Origin: Nitrospira japonica
Lineage (GTDB): Bacteria > Nitrospirota > Thermodesulfovibrionia > Thermodesulfovibrionales > SM23-35
Length of the DNA stretch: 33,577 nucleotides
Reading direction: 5' to 3'
Assembly: GCA_020725385.1 (NCBI GenBank)
Contig: DYFC01000004.1
Span: 1-33,577, forward strand
Shown here: positions 9,161 to 18,372 of the stretch, piece after piece
How positions within the stretch are numbered: position 1 is the stretch's first letter
Layout: each line of letters begins with the position of its first letter
Notes under the pieces: model-generated
The model's input: only the letters and a program-made list of their open reading frames with translations
Told to the model about the DNA's origin: nothing
Databases searched by the model: none
Program-made: the position numbers and the translations under genes

Positions 9161-9694
9161 ATGAAACATTTTTCAAAAATAAATTTAAAAATTATAAAAT
9201 TCATAAGTGTATATATTATACTTATAGCTATTTTTTTTACAACTATCAGCTTTGTACCCTTACAGAAAGTATTTGATATAAATAACTCATATTCGCGTCT
9301 TATAGCAATGGTATCGGCAAAATTATTAACTCTTCTGGGCATTCCGGCTCAATACGATGATCGACTTATAATTTTACCAAATATAACCCTCAAGGTAGTT
9401 TATGGTTGTAACGGAATTGATGCAGCCATTATCTATGCTGTTGCAGTTCTTGCTTTCCCAGCGAAATGGAAAAAGAAATTATACGGGATATTATTAGGTT
9501 CTATAGCAATTCAGGTTATAAATATAATAAGGATTATTCTCTTATCATATTATGCTAATTCAGGGATACATTTTAAAGAATATTTCGATTATATACATTT
9601 ATATGCCGCTCAGGGGTTAATGATCGCAATATCTCTTGGCATCTTCTTTATATATCTCCGCTATGCACAAAATATTAAACAAAATATTACATAA
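9161..9694 (+). CDS. xrtH: Exosortase H (XrtH), IPTLxxWG-CTERM-specific
   Basis: A 177-residue polytopic inner-membrane cysteine protease/transpeptidase. The three exosortase catalytic residues are present in order: Cys83 in VVYGCNGIDAA, Arg124 in NIIRIILLS, and His146 in YIHLYAAQG. The short single-domain form and these motif contexts fit the XrtH group, whose known partner tail is IPTLxxWG followed by a hydrophobic helix and a basic end. A protein with such a tail lies at 32797-33577. Other exosortase/archaeosortase subfamilies cannot be fully excluded by eye, but the substrate supports XrtH. The downstream gene overlaps it by 32 bp. Confidence 0.8.
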   Translation: MKHFSKINLKIIKFISVYIILIAIFFTTISFVPLQKVFDINNSYSRLIAMVSAKLLTLLGIPAQYDDRLIILPNITLKVVYGCNGIDAAIIYAVAVLAFPAKWKKKLYGILLGSIAIQVINIIRIILLSYYANSGIHFKEYFDYIHLYAAQGLMIAISLGIFFIYLRYAQNIKQNIT

Positions 9695-10259
9695 ACCCAC
9701 AGTTGTAACAACGATATTTCTATTCTTAATATCATTCGCAATTTTTTTAATTCTTTTAACCTATGTTAAATCACAATATAGTTATACCCTAACCTATATT
9801 TCTTCAGAAATAGCTTCAAAAATAAAAGACGTAAAGCTTATGAAAATAGAAGAAAATGGAACGGACTTCTTTCTTGTAAATTTCATAAGTATGAAAGAGA
9901 TTTCCCCTGTTATATTTCAGGCAAAAATAAATACGATTTTTACTTTTACCTTGCCAATAACCCTTGCCATATTTGTTTCCCTATTACCCTACCTGGAAAA
10001 AAGAATTAGGGCAACAATAGAAGTTATTATAATTCTAATTTCAATACATATTCTGTATATTATTTCACATGAATTATATGAATTAACAAAATTTTTGATT
10101 TATAGAGAAATTGAACAACCCAAAAAATTTCCTTTTTACTTTTATCAGTATCTTTCTGTTTTTACAAAAGCAATGATAATCAGGTTTGAACCTTTCCTTG
10201 TAGGTTTATATATTTATCTCAGATTTAGAAGAAAAAATGTCTCTCAGGAAGCGTCATAA
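9663..10259 (+). CDS. Probable exosortase H-associated membrane protein
   Basis: A 198-residue membrane protein with about four hydrophobic segments (near the N-terminus, mid-protein, and two toward the end) and a roughly 60-residue outer loop after the first. It overlaps xrtH by 32 bp in another frame, the arrangement expected for the small protein found next to XrtH. I recognise it by context and topology rather than by a catalytic motif. The ATG at 9663 is preferred; a TTG at 9636 in the same frame would add nine residues. Its last 16 bp overlap the 3' end of the convergent GNAT gene. Confidence 0.6.
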   Translation: MHKILNKILHKPTVVTTIFLFLISFAIFLILLTYVKSQYSYTLTYISSEIASKIKDVKLMKIEENGTDFFLVNFISMKEISPVIFQAKINTIFTFTLPITLAIFVSLLPYLEKRIRATIEVIIILISIHILYIISHELYELTKFLIYREIEQPKKFPFYFYQYLSVFTKAMIIRFEPFLVGLYIYLRFRRKNVSQEAS

Positions 10260-11194
10260 TCTCCCATCCGGTAATAATAATTATCATAAAATACATCAGA
10301 CGTTATTCCGCATTCTTTATTAACAGATTTAAAAGCAATAGGAATATTATCTTCGGATTCAAACCCTAATTTTTCTAATATAGAATTTATTTTTTCTGAA
10401 GGATGAAACCATGCTTTTATTCCTTCAATCATCCCGGATTTATCAAATGTATATTTTTCAATTGATACAATTAGATCTTTTAAAGAAGATATGTCCTTTA
10501 CAAAAATATCTAATATTTCCAGCCATCTTTCATTAAGCGAAACAACTGCGAAGCCTTTTAAAATGTTATATTTTTTAGAAACAAGCAACCTGTATTTTTT
10601 TATGGGTGATTGACAGTACCTCCATTTAATATATGTATTATTTTTAATCAGTTTAAACACCTGTTCGCGTCTCTCAAAATATTCTTGCTGTATTCCATAG
10701 TTATGAAAATAATTCCAATCATCTTCTATCTTCAAAAAGAAGCTTCCAAAATGTCCCCGGGTTGTTACTTTTTTATACAATTTAACAAATCTATAACCTT
10801 CACCGCCCAATCTCAATGACTGTAGTCTCGCATGTCTGACAGAAGGAAACCCAAAAGCAAAATCCATTTCATTTTCCTTATAAAACATTTCTCCAAGTTT
10901 AACAATTATTGGTGATTTACTCACATAGAAACCTCTATATTCGGGATGTGTCATAACATCGCAAAACTGATAAGCATTTAAAAGTTTATCTCTAAAAATG
11001 AATTTCATCTTTATTCCACCATAATGTGCGATTACATTATTACCATCCACAGCAACTATCGCTGCGCTACCCCATGGAGAATTTTTATACTTCCATGCCC
11101 ATTCTTCACGGGACATTTCTTTGCCAAAACATTTTGAGAAAAGCTCTCTAATACCTTCTTCGTCTGAATTGTTATATTTTCTTATTTCAATCAT
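10244..11194 (-). CDS. GNAT-family N-acetyltransferase
   Basis: A 316-residue protein with an N-terminal GNAT domain: IRKYNNSDEEGIRELFSKCF at the start, AHYGGIKMKF, then CDVMTHPEYRGFYVSKSPI, where the acetyl-CoA loop would lie. The following FAFGFPSVRHARLQ is typical of larger GNAT proteins of polysaccharide loci related to the Eis-like group. The C-terminal half (from about 150) probably forms a second GNAT-like lobe. It starts 11 bp after the GT2 gene stop and is the last gene of the wzm-wzt-GT2-GNAT cluster, so a role in acetylating a surface sugar is plausible. Its acceptor is unknown. Confidence 0.7.
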   Translation of the reverse strand: MIEIRKYNNSDEEGIRELFSKCFGKEMSREEWAWKYKNSPWGSAAIVAVDGNNVIAHYGGIKMKFIFRDKLLNAYQFCDVMTHPEYRGFYVSKSPIIVKLGEMFYKENEMDFAFGFPSVRHARLQSLRLGGEGYRFVKLYKKVTTRGHFGSFFLKIEDDWNYFHNYGIQQEYFERREQVFKLIKNNTYIKWRYCQSPIKKYRLLVSKKYNILKGFAVVSLNERWLEILDIFVKDISSLKDLIVSIEKYTFDKSGMIEGIKAWFHPSEKINSILEKLGFESEDNIPIAFKSVNKECGITSDVFYDNYYYRMGDYDAS

Positions 11195-11205
11195 GATTAA
11201 TTCAT

Positions 11206-12312
11206 TTAAAGATGTTTTGTAAAACTAATGCTCTTTAATTCATTAAATCTTTCAAGAGAAATAACTTTTACAAAATATCTTCCATCACTTAATCTTTCCC
11301 ATATATCACGGTTTATTGTTATAATGCCATTCTTCAAAAAAGCCCCGGCCGAAGGTATCATACATTCAACCGGAGACAATAGCAGCAATTTTTCACTGTT
11401 ATTTTTAACATTAAAAGCAAAAGGTTCACTAAGTAAGCCTATATTTTCATATAAACTTTTTTTCTGAATATTTTTAGATTTAAATATCTTATTCAAAACA
11501 CCGAATATATGATTTTCAAATTTAAAATGTTTCTTTAGAAACATCTGCATTGATAAATTGAATTTTAAATTTGCAGATTCCTTTTCCTGTTTTGCGCTTT
11601 GATTATAAAAATGAACTACATTAGCTTCGGGAACATAATATAATTTATAACCCGCTTTTTTAACCCGCAAGAACCAGTCTGTATCCTCAAAATACAGGGG
11701 AAATAGTTCATCAAAGTTCCCGACCATATTTATAATATTTTTTCGTGTCATAATACATGAGCCGGATATTAATCCAACTTCGATATATTTTTTTGCTTTC
11801 CAGTATAATAAAGTCTTTTTTAACCATTTACTTAAAACATATTGTTCTAAATAAACATTATGCGATGCAAGATTCTTCAAGAAAACATAGCCAGGAGTTA
11901 TTAACTCGTTATTAGGCAATAAGAAAGTTTGTCTTTCGTCCCACCACACCCTTGGACTTACCGCGCCACAGTTAGAGAGACTACCAAAAGCCGAAACCAG
12001 CTCTTTGATACTATTCTCCATGTATAGCACATCAGGGTTACTAATAAGTATATATTCACCTTTTGACAGTTTTAGTCCTATATTTACCGCTTTAGCATAT
12101 CCTATATTATTTTCATTTAATATTAAAAAGACATTATTATGCTGTTTCAGCTTTTCTAAATTTATTATTTCTTCTTTACGCGACCCGTTATCTATAACAA
12201 TTAATTCGAAAGAATAATGGTCCATGTTTCTTAATAAGGATTGAAAACATTCAAGCAATAACGATGTACTGTTATAATTAACGATTATTATTGATAAATC
12301 AATATGTCCCAT
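11206..12312 (-). CDS. Family 2 glycosyltransferase (rhamnosyltransferase-like)
   Basis: A 368-residue GT-A transferase. It begins with the nucleotide-binding DLSIIIVNYNS, has IDNGS at about 40-44, NIGYAKAVNIGL at about 69-80, the NPDV metal-site motif at 92-95, and YFEDTDWFLRVKKAGY with Glu209/Asp210 near the catalytic base position. This is the pattern of WbbL-like rhamnosyltransferases. About 75 residues at the C-terminus (from about 290) lie outside the usual GT2 core and end in DGRYFVKVISL, which looks like a small beta-rich add-on. The start overlaps the 3' end of wzt by 25 bp. It probably adds a sugar to the glycan exported by the adjacent ABC transporter. Confidence 0.85.
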   Translation of the reverse strand: MGHIDLSIIIVNYNSTSLLLECFQSLLRNMDHYSFELIVIDNGSRKEEIINLEKLKQHNNVFLILNENNIGYAKAVNIGLKLSKGEYILISNPDVLYMENSIKELVSAFGSLSNCGAVSPRVWWDERQTFLLPNNELITPGYVFLKNLASHNVYLEQYVLSKWLKKTLLYWKAKKYIEVGLISGSCIMTRKNIINMVGNFDELFPLYFEDTDWFLRVKKAGYKLYYVPEANVVHFYNQSAKQEKESANLKFNLSMQMFLKKHFKFENHIFGVLNKIFKSKNIQKKSLYENIGLLSEPFAFNVKNNSEKLLLLSPVECMIPSAGAFLKNGIITINRDIWERLSDGRYFVKVISLERFNELKSISFTKHL

Positions 12313-13484
12313 TTATGTGGCAGGTAACAAACTCCCCATTCTTTATCTTTAGTATTTATTTTAAACATATCCGACTCTTTTCTGTCATAAATGCATATTC
12401 CTGTCTCGTCAAGTAAAAAAATTACAAACTTATAAGTACCTCCAAGCAAAGGGAACTTTTCAAAAAAAATTTTGACATGTTTTGAGCCGGGACCTCTAAA
12501 CGGCTTTTCCTCCTGCATGTGCATACTATTGGCATAACAACATAAGCCATCATTTCTATCAACTGCGAATCCCACATGAACAAATTTATCCTGATAAACA
12601 TCAAAATTTATTATTACTTCAACATTTGAACCGTGTTGTAATAAATCCTTTACTGGAAAACCATTTTCTTTTATTTCAATATTCTTTATTTCAGCAATTT
12701 TACTTTCTATCTCATTTTTTTTCACTATTTGAGCTTTATTGTGCTGAATTTTTTCTTTTTCTCTTAAATAGTCTTCATACACCGAGATAACACTTTTTGT
12801 TTCACCTATTTTCTCAATGCAACCTTCTTTTAACCACATAACCCTGTCACAGAAATTTGAAATTGTATATAATGAATGAGAACAAAATAATATTGTCACA
12901 CCATTTCTCTTAAGTTCCCATATTCTATCAATACATTTTTTTTCAAATAAACCGTCCCCGACTGCCAGTGCTTCATCTATTACAACAATATCGGCATTTA
13001 CATTAACCGCGAGCGAAAAAGCAACCCTGAGATACATGCCGGTTGAATAAGTTTTAACAGGCATATCAAAAAAATCCCCTATTTCCGCAAAACTTGCAAT
13101 ATCATCTATTTTACTATTTATCTCATCAAGAGTAAGCCCTAAGAGTGTACCATTTAAAAGCACATTTTCTCTGCCTGTAAACTCGGGATTAAAACCCGTT
13201 CCAAGCTCAAGTATCGCCGAAACTTTGCCATAGACTTCTATTTTCCCTGATAAAGGTTCAATAACACCGGAGACTAATTTCAGGAAAGTGCTTTTGCCAG
13301 CCCCGTTCTCGCCGATTATTCCGAGAGTTTCTCCTTTTTTGATTTTGATATTGATTGGTCCGAGCGCTTTAAAAGCCCTATGTTTTTTTTTCTTCAAAAA
13401 AATTTCTTTTAGCCTGTCAACAGGCCGGTCATATATATAATATTCTTTCTGAAGTTCCTCAGCTTTTATTATAATATCATCCAT
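12288..13484 (-). CDS. wzt: O-antigen-type ABC transporter ATP-binding protein with C-terminal sugar-binding domain (Wzt)
   Basis: A 398-residue cytoplasmic ATPase of the polysaccharide exporter. Walker A is GENGAGKST at about 58-66, the signature region is YSTGMYLRVAFSLA at about 146-159, Walker B is VVIDEALAVGD at about 167-177, and the switch is His203 in CSHSL. After a charged linker (about 235-260) comes a roughly 140-residue beta-rich domain in the position of the Wzt C-terminal domain that recognises the end of the glycan before export. Its ATG overlaps the wzm stop by one base. Length is normal for long-form Wzt. Confidence 0.9.
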   Translation of the reverse strand: MDDIIIKAEELQKEYYIYDRPVDRLKEIFLKKKKHRAFKALGPINIKIKKGETLGIIGENGAGKSTFLKLVSGVIEPLSGKIEVYGKVSAILELGTGFNPEFTGRENVLLNGTLLGLTLDEINSKIDDIASFAEIGDFFDMPVKTYSTGMYLRVAFSLAVNVNADIVVIDEALAVGDGLFEKKCIDRIWELKRNGVTILFCSHSLYTISNFCDRVMWLKEGCIEKIGETKSVISVYEDYLREKEKIQHNKAQIVKKNEIESKIAEIKNIEIKENGFPVKDLLQHGSNVEVIINFDVYQDKFVHVGFAVDRNDGLCCYANSMHMQEEKPFRGPGSKHVKIFFEKFPLLGGTYKFVIFLLDETGICIYDRKESDMFKINTKDKEWGVCYLPHKWDILIYQ

Positions 13485-14284
13485 TATAATGTATCCTTGA
13501 AAGCCTCTTCGGTCTTATTGAACAAATAATAACCAGAAATAAAAACAAACACGGAAAATAACGCAGGGTAATAAAATAAATTCAATGGTGGAATGTTTCC
13601 TTTAATAAGAATAGCTCTATATATTTCTACAATATAATAAAAAGGATTAATTGAAAATACCCATTTCAAACCGGATGGGATAACACCGGAAGGATAAACA
13701 ATTGGTGTTAAAAAGAAAATTAGATTTAAAACCATCCCCAATCCTTGAACAATATCTCTAAAAAACACGGCTAAACTCCCGAGTCCCAAAGATAGTCCTA
13801 TAATAATCATTACTTCTATTAATAAAGGGATAGTAAAAAAAGGCAGTGTTTGAATATTAAAAGAACCATTAACAAGAAGCATAATAAAATAAAAAAACAT
13901 ATATATACCAAAAGTTATAGCGCTTGAACCTATCACTGATAAAGTGCATATCTCGGGAGGAAATTTTATTTTCTTTATTAAATGCGCATTTTCAATAAAA
14001 GTTGTAATCCCCCTGTTTGTTGCTTCCGAGAAAAAAATCCATGGTATAAGTCCTGCAAGCAAATACACAACAAAGGAAAAGGTTCCGGCTCCCTCTTCAA
14101 ATCTCACTTTAAGAATAAATGAAAATATAAAAGTATAAAGCATTATCTGATAAAGAGGTACAAATGCAAGCCATAAAGGTCCGAATAGCGAACCGGTATA
14201 TCTTGTTTTAATATCTTTAACGATCATTGTCCATAAAATATATCTGCTTCTGTAAATATCTTTTATTCTTTGTTTTAATGACAT
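13484..14284 (-). CDS. wzm: O-antigen-type ABC transporter permease (Wzm)
   Basis: An ABC-2 type permease with six expected membrane spans that exports a lipid-linked polysaccharide with Wzt. The hallmark opening is KDIKTRYTGSLFGPLWL, followed by LLAGLIPWIFFSEAT and, near the end, IVEIYRAILIKGN. The open frame continues upstream to a TTG at 14416, but starting at ATG 14284 (SLKQRIKDIYRSR) gives 266 aa, the usual family length; ATG 14299 is the other option. The start is therefore uncertain by up to 44 codons. The 147 bp to the divergent GT gene would hold promoters for both directions. Confidence 0.85.
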   Translation of the reverse strand: MSLKQRIKDIYRSRYILWTMIVKDIKTRYTGSLFGPLWLAFVPLYQIMLYTFIFSFILKVRFEEGAGTFSFVVYLLAGLIPWIFFSEATNRGITTFIENAHLIKKIKFPPEICTLSVIGSSAITFGIYMFFYFIMLLVNGSFNIQTLPFFTIPLLIEVMIIIGLSLGLGSLAVFFRDIVQGLGMVLNLIFFLTPIVYPSGVIPSGLKWVFSINPFYYIVEIYRAILIKGNIPPLNLFYYPALFSVFVFISGYYLFNKTEEAFKDTL

Positions 14285-14431
14285 TAATATATTATACATT
14301 AACCAGAAAAACGGTATTAACCTGAAAAAACCTTCTGATATTATAATGTTTTTAAATTCATAAGATATTGGAAATGCAAAAATATTATAATAGACTAATT
14401 TAATATTTTTATTCAAAATTTTAAAACTTAA

Positions 14432-15472
14432 ATGTTTTCATTTAAATCAAAATTCAGAATAACTTACCTTCTTGAAAGCACCGAACTCTGGGGCGGGGTT
14501 AAGGTAGTTTTTGAACAAGCTGAAGCGTTAAAAGAAGCTGGTCATAAATTAACAATATTATCTAAAGATTCAGATCCTGATTGGTATGAATTAAAACTAC
14601 CACTCATTAAAGTAGCAAAATTCGATGACAATACTATTCCAGAATCCGATATAATAGTCGGAACTTACTGGACAACCATTAAAGAAGCCTATCCAACAAA
14701 AAAAGGAATTTTAGTCCATCTTTGTCAGGGTTATGAAGGCGGAAACAAAGAATTACAACACTTGAAAGCAGAAATAGATAATATATATAAAATTAAAATA
14801 CCGAAACTAACAATCTCACCCCATTTGAATATATTTATAAAAAATAATTTTGGTTCAGATACATATTATATAGGTCAAATTATAAATAGAGAAATCTTCT
14901 ATCCTGATTCCACCAAAAAATTTAAAACCGCAAATAATAATTTCAAAGTACTTATAGTAGGTCCGTTTGAAGCAGATGTAAAAAATATATCTACATCTTT
15001 AAAAGGCATCGTTATCGCAAAAAAAGAATATAATATACCAATTAATTTAACAAGAGTCTCACAGTTTAAGCTAACTGATGAAGAAAAAAAGATTATTAAT
15101 CCGGATCATTATTATTTCCATGTGCCATACAGCTCTATGGGAGAAATTTATAGAAATTCTGATTTACTTATTTCTATGTCAAAAGAAGCCGAAGGGTTCG
15201 GATTGCCGCCGCTTGAGGCAATGGCATGCGGTATTCCCACAATTTTAAGTAAAATACCAGCTCATTTATCTTATGATCCGGAACATAATTATGCTTTATT
15301 TTGTGATAATAATCCTGAATCAATAGCCGGTGCTATATCTAAAATTTACAATGATTCATCCCTAAAGAAAAATATTATTTCGAATGGGTTCAGAATTACA
15401 GCTAAATTTAGCAAAGAAAGTGTACAGGCAAGACTAATGGATGCTTTTAAGAAAATCATTAAATATCATTAA
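14432..15472 (+). CDS. GT-B glycosyltransferase, family 4-like
   Basis: A 346-residue GT-B transferase. It starts with RITYLLESTELWGGVKVVFE, a donor/acceptor cleft pattern typical of WsaF-like and other GT4 relatives. The C-terminal half has the EX7E motif, Glu254 to Glu262 in EGFGLPPLE, followed by AMACGIPTIL, which binds the nucleotide-sugar. There is no signal peptide, so it should act at the cytoplasmic face. It is divergent from wzm and very probably helps build the same glycan. The sugar and linkage cannot be read from sequence. Confidence 0.85.
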   Translation: MFSFKSKFRITYLLESTELWGGVKVVFEQAEALKEAGHKLTILSKDSDPDWYELKLPLIKVAKFDDNTIPESDIIVGTYWTTIKEAYPTKKGILVHLCQGYEGGNKELQHLKAEIDNIYKIKIPKLTISPHLNIFIKNNFGSDTYYIGQIINREIFYPDSTKKFKTANNNFKVLIVGPFEADVKNISTSLKGIVIAKKEYNIPINLTRVSQFKLTDEEKKIINPDHYYFHVPYSSMGEIYRNSDLLISMSKEAEGFGLPPLEAMACGIPTILSKIPAHLSYDPEHNYALFCDNNPESIAGAISKIYNDSSLKKNIISNGFRITAKFSKESVQARLMDAFKKIIKYH

Positions 15473-15514
15473 TTTTACTTAAGAATTTGTTTCTAATAAT
15501 CAAAGGCTCAAATA

Positions 15515-17170
15515 ATGACAAAATTTAATGTGCATTTTAACAGAGAAAGTTTAATTAAATTTGCTTTAGTAACAATACTAATTATTATATTGTATTTCTT
15601 TTACAAACCACTTCTAAATAACTGGTTCAGATCAGACGACTTATATCTAATGTGGGCATCTGCTAAATTAAGTCTTTTTGAAATATTCTTTGTGCCCGAA
15701 AAACACAGACTGCTATCGAGTAATTTTAATCCAATGTATGGACTCTCCTTTAAAATAGACTGGATGCTATTCAAAATGAATGCTTACGGTTATGCGATTC
15801 ATTGCATAATTTCAACAATCCTATCATCTTTAATGCTTTTTTTTCTTTTGAGATTATTTACAAATATATGGCTTTCATTCCTGGGAGTTGTATTCTTTTT
15901 ATTAAATCCATTAACTCTTAATATGACCGGCCTTTTTTTCAGACGGCATTATACAGAAGGACTTTTATTCTCATTCTTAAGCCTTTATTTATTCATAATC
16001 TCCGAAAAAAAAGAAACCCCATTTGGGAAAAGCAAGATTTTATCATCTTTGTGCTATTTAATAGCATCACTTTATAGAGAAATATATGTTATTCTCCCTG
16101 CAATCGCATTTTTAAATTCAAAAGAAAAAACATTTTCAAAAAAAATAAAAAGCACTCTCTCCTTCTGGATAGCATTAATTATTTACTCAATCTGGAGATT
16201 AACGATAAGAGAAGGTTTGGGCGGGTACCCAAGCAATCAATCATTTCTATCAATTGAAAATCTTAAAATTATTCCTCAGGTTATAAATTCTTTTGCTATA
16301 TACTGGTCACAAAATTTTCATATAATAGGGTACATTTACATTTTTTTATTACTTTTATCTGCAATAAAATATCCCCGTTTCATTATAATTTTTTTAATAC
16401 TTTTTATACCTATAATGCCGGTTTCAAACATAATGAATTACAACCCATTTTTAGAAAAATATTATTTTCATATCATTGTGTTTTTCATAATAGTTACAAT
16501 TTTACTAATTGAAAACCCTCCGTTTAAGCTTAAAGGCTCTACAAAAATTATTATCCCATTGTTAACTTTTTATTTCCTTTTCATATTCATTAAACATGAT
16601 CTTGCTTTCATAAATTCCATGCATCATGAAAGTTCAATCGCAAAAGAAACAGCTATGGAATATATGTACTCGAACAAACTTTTTATTAAACCACAACAGC
16701 CCTACTGGTTTTATATAGGACTTAAAAATATAAATCGAGAATTTCTCAATAGAGAAATAAAGACAGAAATTATACCACCCGAAGAATTTATAAAATATTC
16801 TAAAATTGAAAAACTTAATGAGATGACAGCTTCCGGTGTTAATTTAGACTTTAATAAAGTACTCGAAGACAAAAAGACCTTTAAGGAAGGACCCTTAAAT
16901 ATTAGAATAAAATTAGATAATTTTAAACTTTCATGGGAATTTGGACCTTATAAAAATAAAACATACACTCTTCTAAGGAGTCCAATTAGCGGTATGTATT
17001 ACAATAAATCCGAGCTAAAATCAGAAGGAACTTATATGCTTGCCGGTGATGATAATAAAACAAATGCCATTTTTATCAGAGTTTTATATCATGATGACGG
17101 ACATGAAATTATCTCACCTGAATTTGAACTTAGAATCCCGGGCAGTCAGTTGATAGAATATCAAAAATAG
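15515..17170 (+). CDS. GT-C-like polytopic membrane protein
   Basis: A 551-residue protein, hydrophobic from about 15 to 375 with about ten membrane segments, then a roughly 170-residue hydrophilic C-terminal domain probably outside the cytoplasm. The first outer loop carries RSDDLYLMWA with Asp41-Asp42, followed by LSSNFNPMYGLSF and AYGYAIHCIISTILSS. This matches the start of the TPR-bearing protein at 6777-9122 in layout and motif, so both are likely GT-C transferases using lipid-linked sugars. No family beyond that is recognised. It starts 42 bp after the GT4 stop with a weak AAAGG site and probably shares its transcript. Confidence 0.7.
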   Translation: MTKFNVHFNRESLIKFALVTILIIILYFFYKPLLNNWFRSDDLYLMWASAKLSLFEIFFVPEKHRLLSSNFNPMYGLSFKIDWMLFKMNAYGYAIHCIISTILSSLMLFFLLRLFTNIWLSFLGVVFFLLNPLTLNMTGLFFRRHYTEGLLFSFLSLYLFIISEKKETPFGKSKILSSLCYLIASLYREIYVILPAIAFLNSKEKTFSKKIKSTLSFWIALIIYSIWRLTIREGLGGYPSNQSFLSIENLKIIPQVINSFAIYWSQNFHIIGYIYIFLLLLSAIKYPRFIIIFLILFIPIMPVSNIMNYNPFLEKYYFHIIVFFIIVTILLIENPPFKLKGSTKIIIPLLTFYFLFIFIKHDLAFINSMHHESSIAKETAMEYMYSNKLFIKPQQPYWFYIGLKNINREFLNREIKTEIIPPEEFIKYSKIEKLNEMTASGVNLDFNKVLEDKKTFKEGPLNIRIKLDNFKLSWEFGPYKNKTYTLLRSPISGMYYNKSELKSEGTYMLAGDDNKTNAIFIRVLYHDDGHEIISPEFELRIPGSQLIEYQK

Positions 17171-17173
17171 CTA

Positions 17174-17198
17174 AACCTCAAAAATGCATTTTTCGGTT
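17174..17198. terminator. Weak stem-loop between convergent genes
   Basis: AACC and GGTT flank the 14-nt palindrome AAAAATGCATTTTT, giving an AT-rich hairpin in the 66 bp between the convergent GT-C gene and radical SAM gene. There is no clean T-tract on either side, so a role as a bidirectional terminator is only possible. Confidence 0.3.
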
Positions 17199-17236
17199 AA
17201 ACATCAGAACAGCGTGAATTACATCAACATTCTGTT

Positions 17237-18343
17237 TTAAACATACTCATCCATAAAAGGTCTTGTAAAGTTTTTCATACATTTTTTACAAAGTTCGGGA
17301 TAATGATTGTTTATGACAGATTTTCTTAACTCATTCCACTCCCTACATTGCCAGATTTTCATTAATTCATCCTCTATATTAGAATTAAGTGTTATCTTTG
17401 AGATTGGCTTCCCGACGTCCCAGTTGCAGCATGGGAAAATATCGCCGTTAGCCCTTATGCCCATAAATCTAAATGGTTCAGGACATGGAATTTTGTCTTT
17501 GTAAATTTCTTCGGGGTCTAATGCTTTCAATGTATAATATAATTTACTATCATCAAGTAAAATACCTTTTTCACGGGCACTTATCCTGCATAATTCCAAT
17601 ATATTATTCCTGACATCTAAACCAGGATAAATTGCTTCTCCTTCAAGACCTTGAATATGCTCATGAACAGTCACTGGAGAAAGACTGACAAATGAAATAT
17701 TGAGTTTGTTTGAGAGATCAATTATGTCAGGTAATTGTGTAAAATTACTTGCCTGTGCTACAACATTAATTCCAAGAACCGGATTTTCTTTCTTCTTTTG
17801 TTTTTTTATTTCATTTAATAATTGAATATTTTTAATTATTATTTTTAAATCTGCCCCTCTTCGTATTTCCTTAAAAAGTTTCTCATCAGCAGCATCTATA
17901 GATATTACAAGCTGATCAAGACCGCTTTCTATAATTCTTTCAGATAACACAGGATTCAAAAGCATACCGTTACTGACAATACTTACAAATGCCCCTCTTG
18001 ATTTATAAATGCTTATGATTTCAGAAATTCCGGGGTGTAACAGTGGTTCACCCAATCCAAAAGGTTGAATAACCTTTGCAGTATTCGCAAGAACATATGT
18101 AGCCTCAAGCAACTTCCCGTTTATATCCTCTCCTCTCCGGTTACTATAATGAATATTACACATCTTGCAGGAAAGATTACATTTACTTGTAACCTCAACA
18201 AGTAAATGCAAAGGGCTATTAGGACACTTTATCTTTTTATTTGCACGGGAGTTTTTATATAATTCAATATTTTTTTCTCTGTCCATAAAAATATTTAAAA
18301 AATTTTTTTTGCTTTGAATCAAATTTTTCAATGTTTTAAGCAT
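17237..18343 (-). CDS. Radical SAM protein with SPASM-type C-terminus
   Basis: A 368-residue radical SAM enzyme. The 4Fe-4S motif is C55, C59, C62 in TSKCNLSCKMCNIHYS. The C-terminal part has IPCPEPFRFMGI, GDIFPCCNWD and ELCKKCMKN, the spaced cysteines of a SPASM domain for auxiliary clusters. The family acts on peptides, sugars or lipids; similar proteins are common in polysaccharide and envelope clusters, but the substrate is unknown. ATG 18343 is chosen over an in-frame TTG two codons upstream. It lies 29 bp after the YfhO gene on the same strand and is probably in one transcript with it. No small precursor peptide gene was seen beside it. Confidence 0.82.
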   Translation of the reverse strand: MLKTLKNLIQSKKNFLNIFMDREKNIELYKNSRANKKIKCPNSPLHLLVEVTSKCNLSCKMCNIHYSNRRGEDINGKLLEATYVLANTAKVIQPFGLGEPLLHPGISEIISIYKSRGAFVSIVSNGMLLNPVLSERIIESGLDQLVISIDAADEKLFKEIRRGADLKIIIKNIQLLNEIKKQKKKENPVLGINVVAQASNFTQLPDIIDLSNKLNISFVSLSPVTVHEHIQGLEGEAIYPGLDVRNNILELCRISAREKGILLDDSKLYYTLKALDPEEIYKDKIPCPEPFRFMGIRANGDIFPCCNWDVGKPISKITLNSNIEDELMKIWQCREWNELRKSVINNHYPELCKKCMKNFTRPFMDEYV

Positions 18344-18372
18344 TACCAATTCCGTACATATGCTTTTTCAAC

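Noticed and set aside
13484..14416. 310-residue version of Wzm from TTG 14416
   Set aside because: The extra 44 residues lack family resemblance, the TTG has no ribosome binding site, and starting at ATG 14284 gives the usual length.
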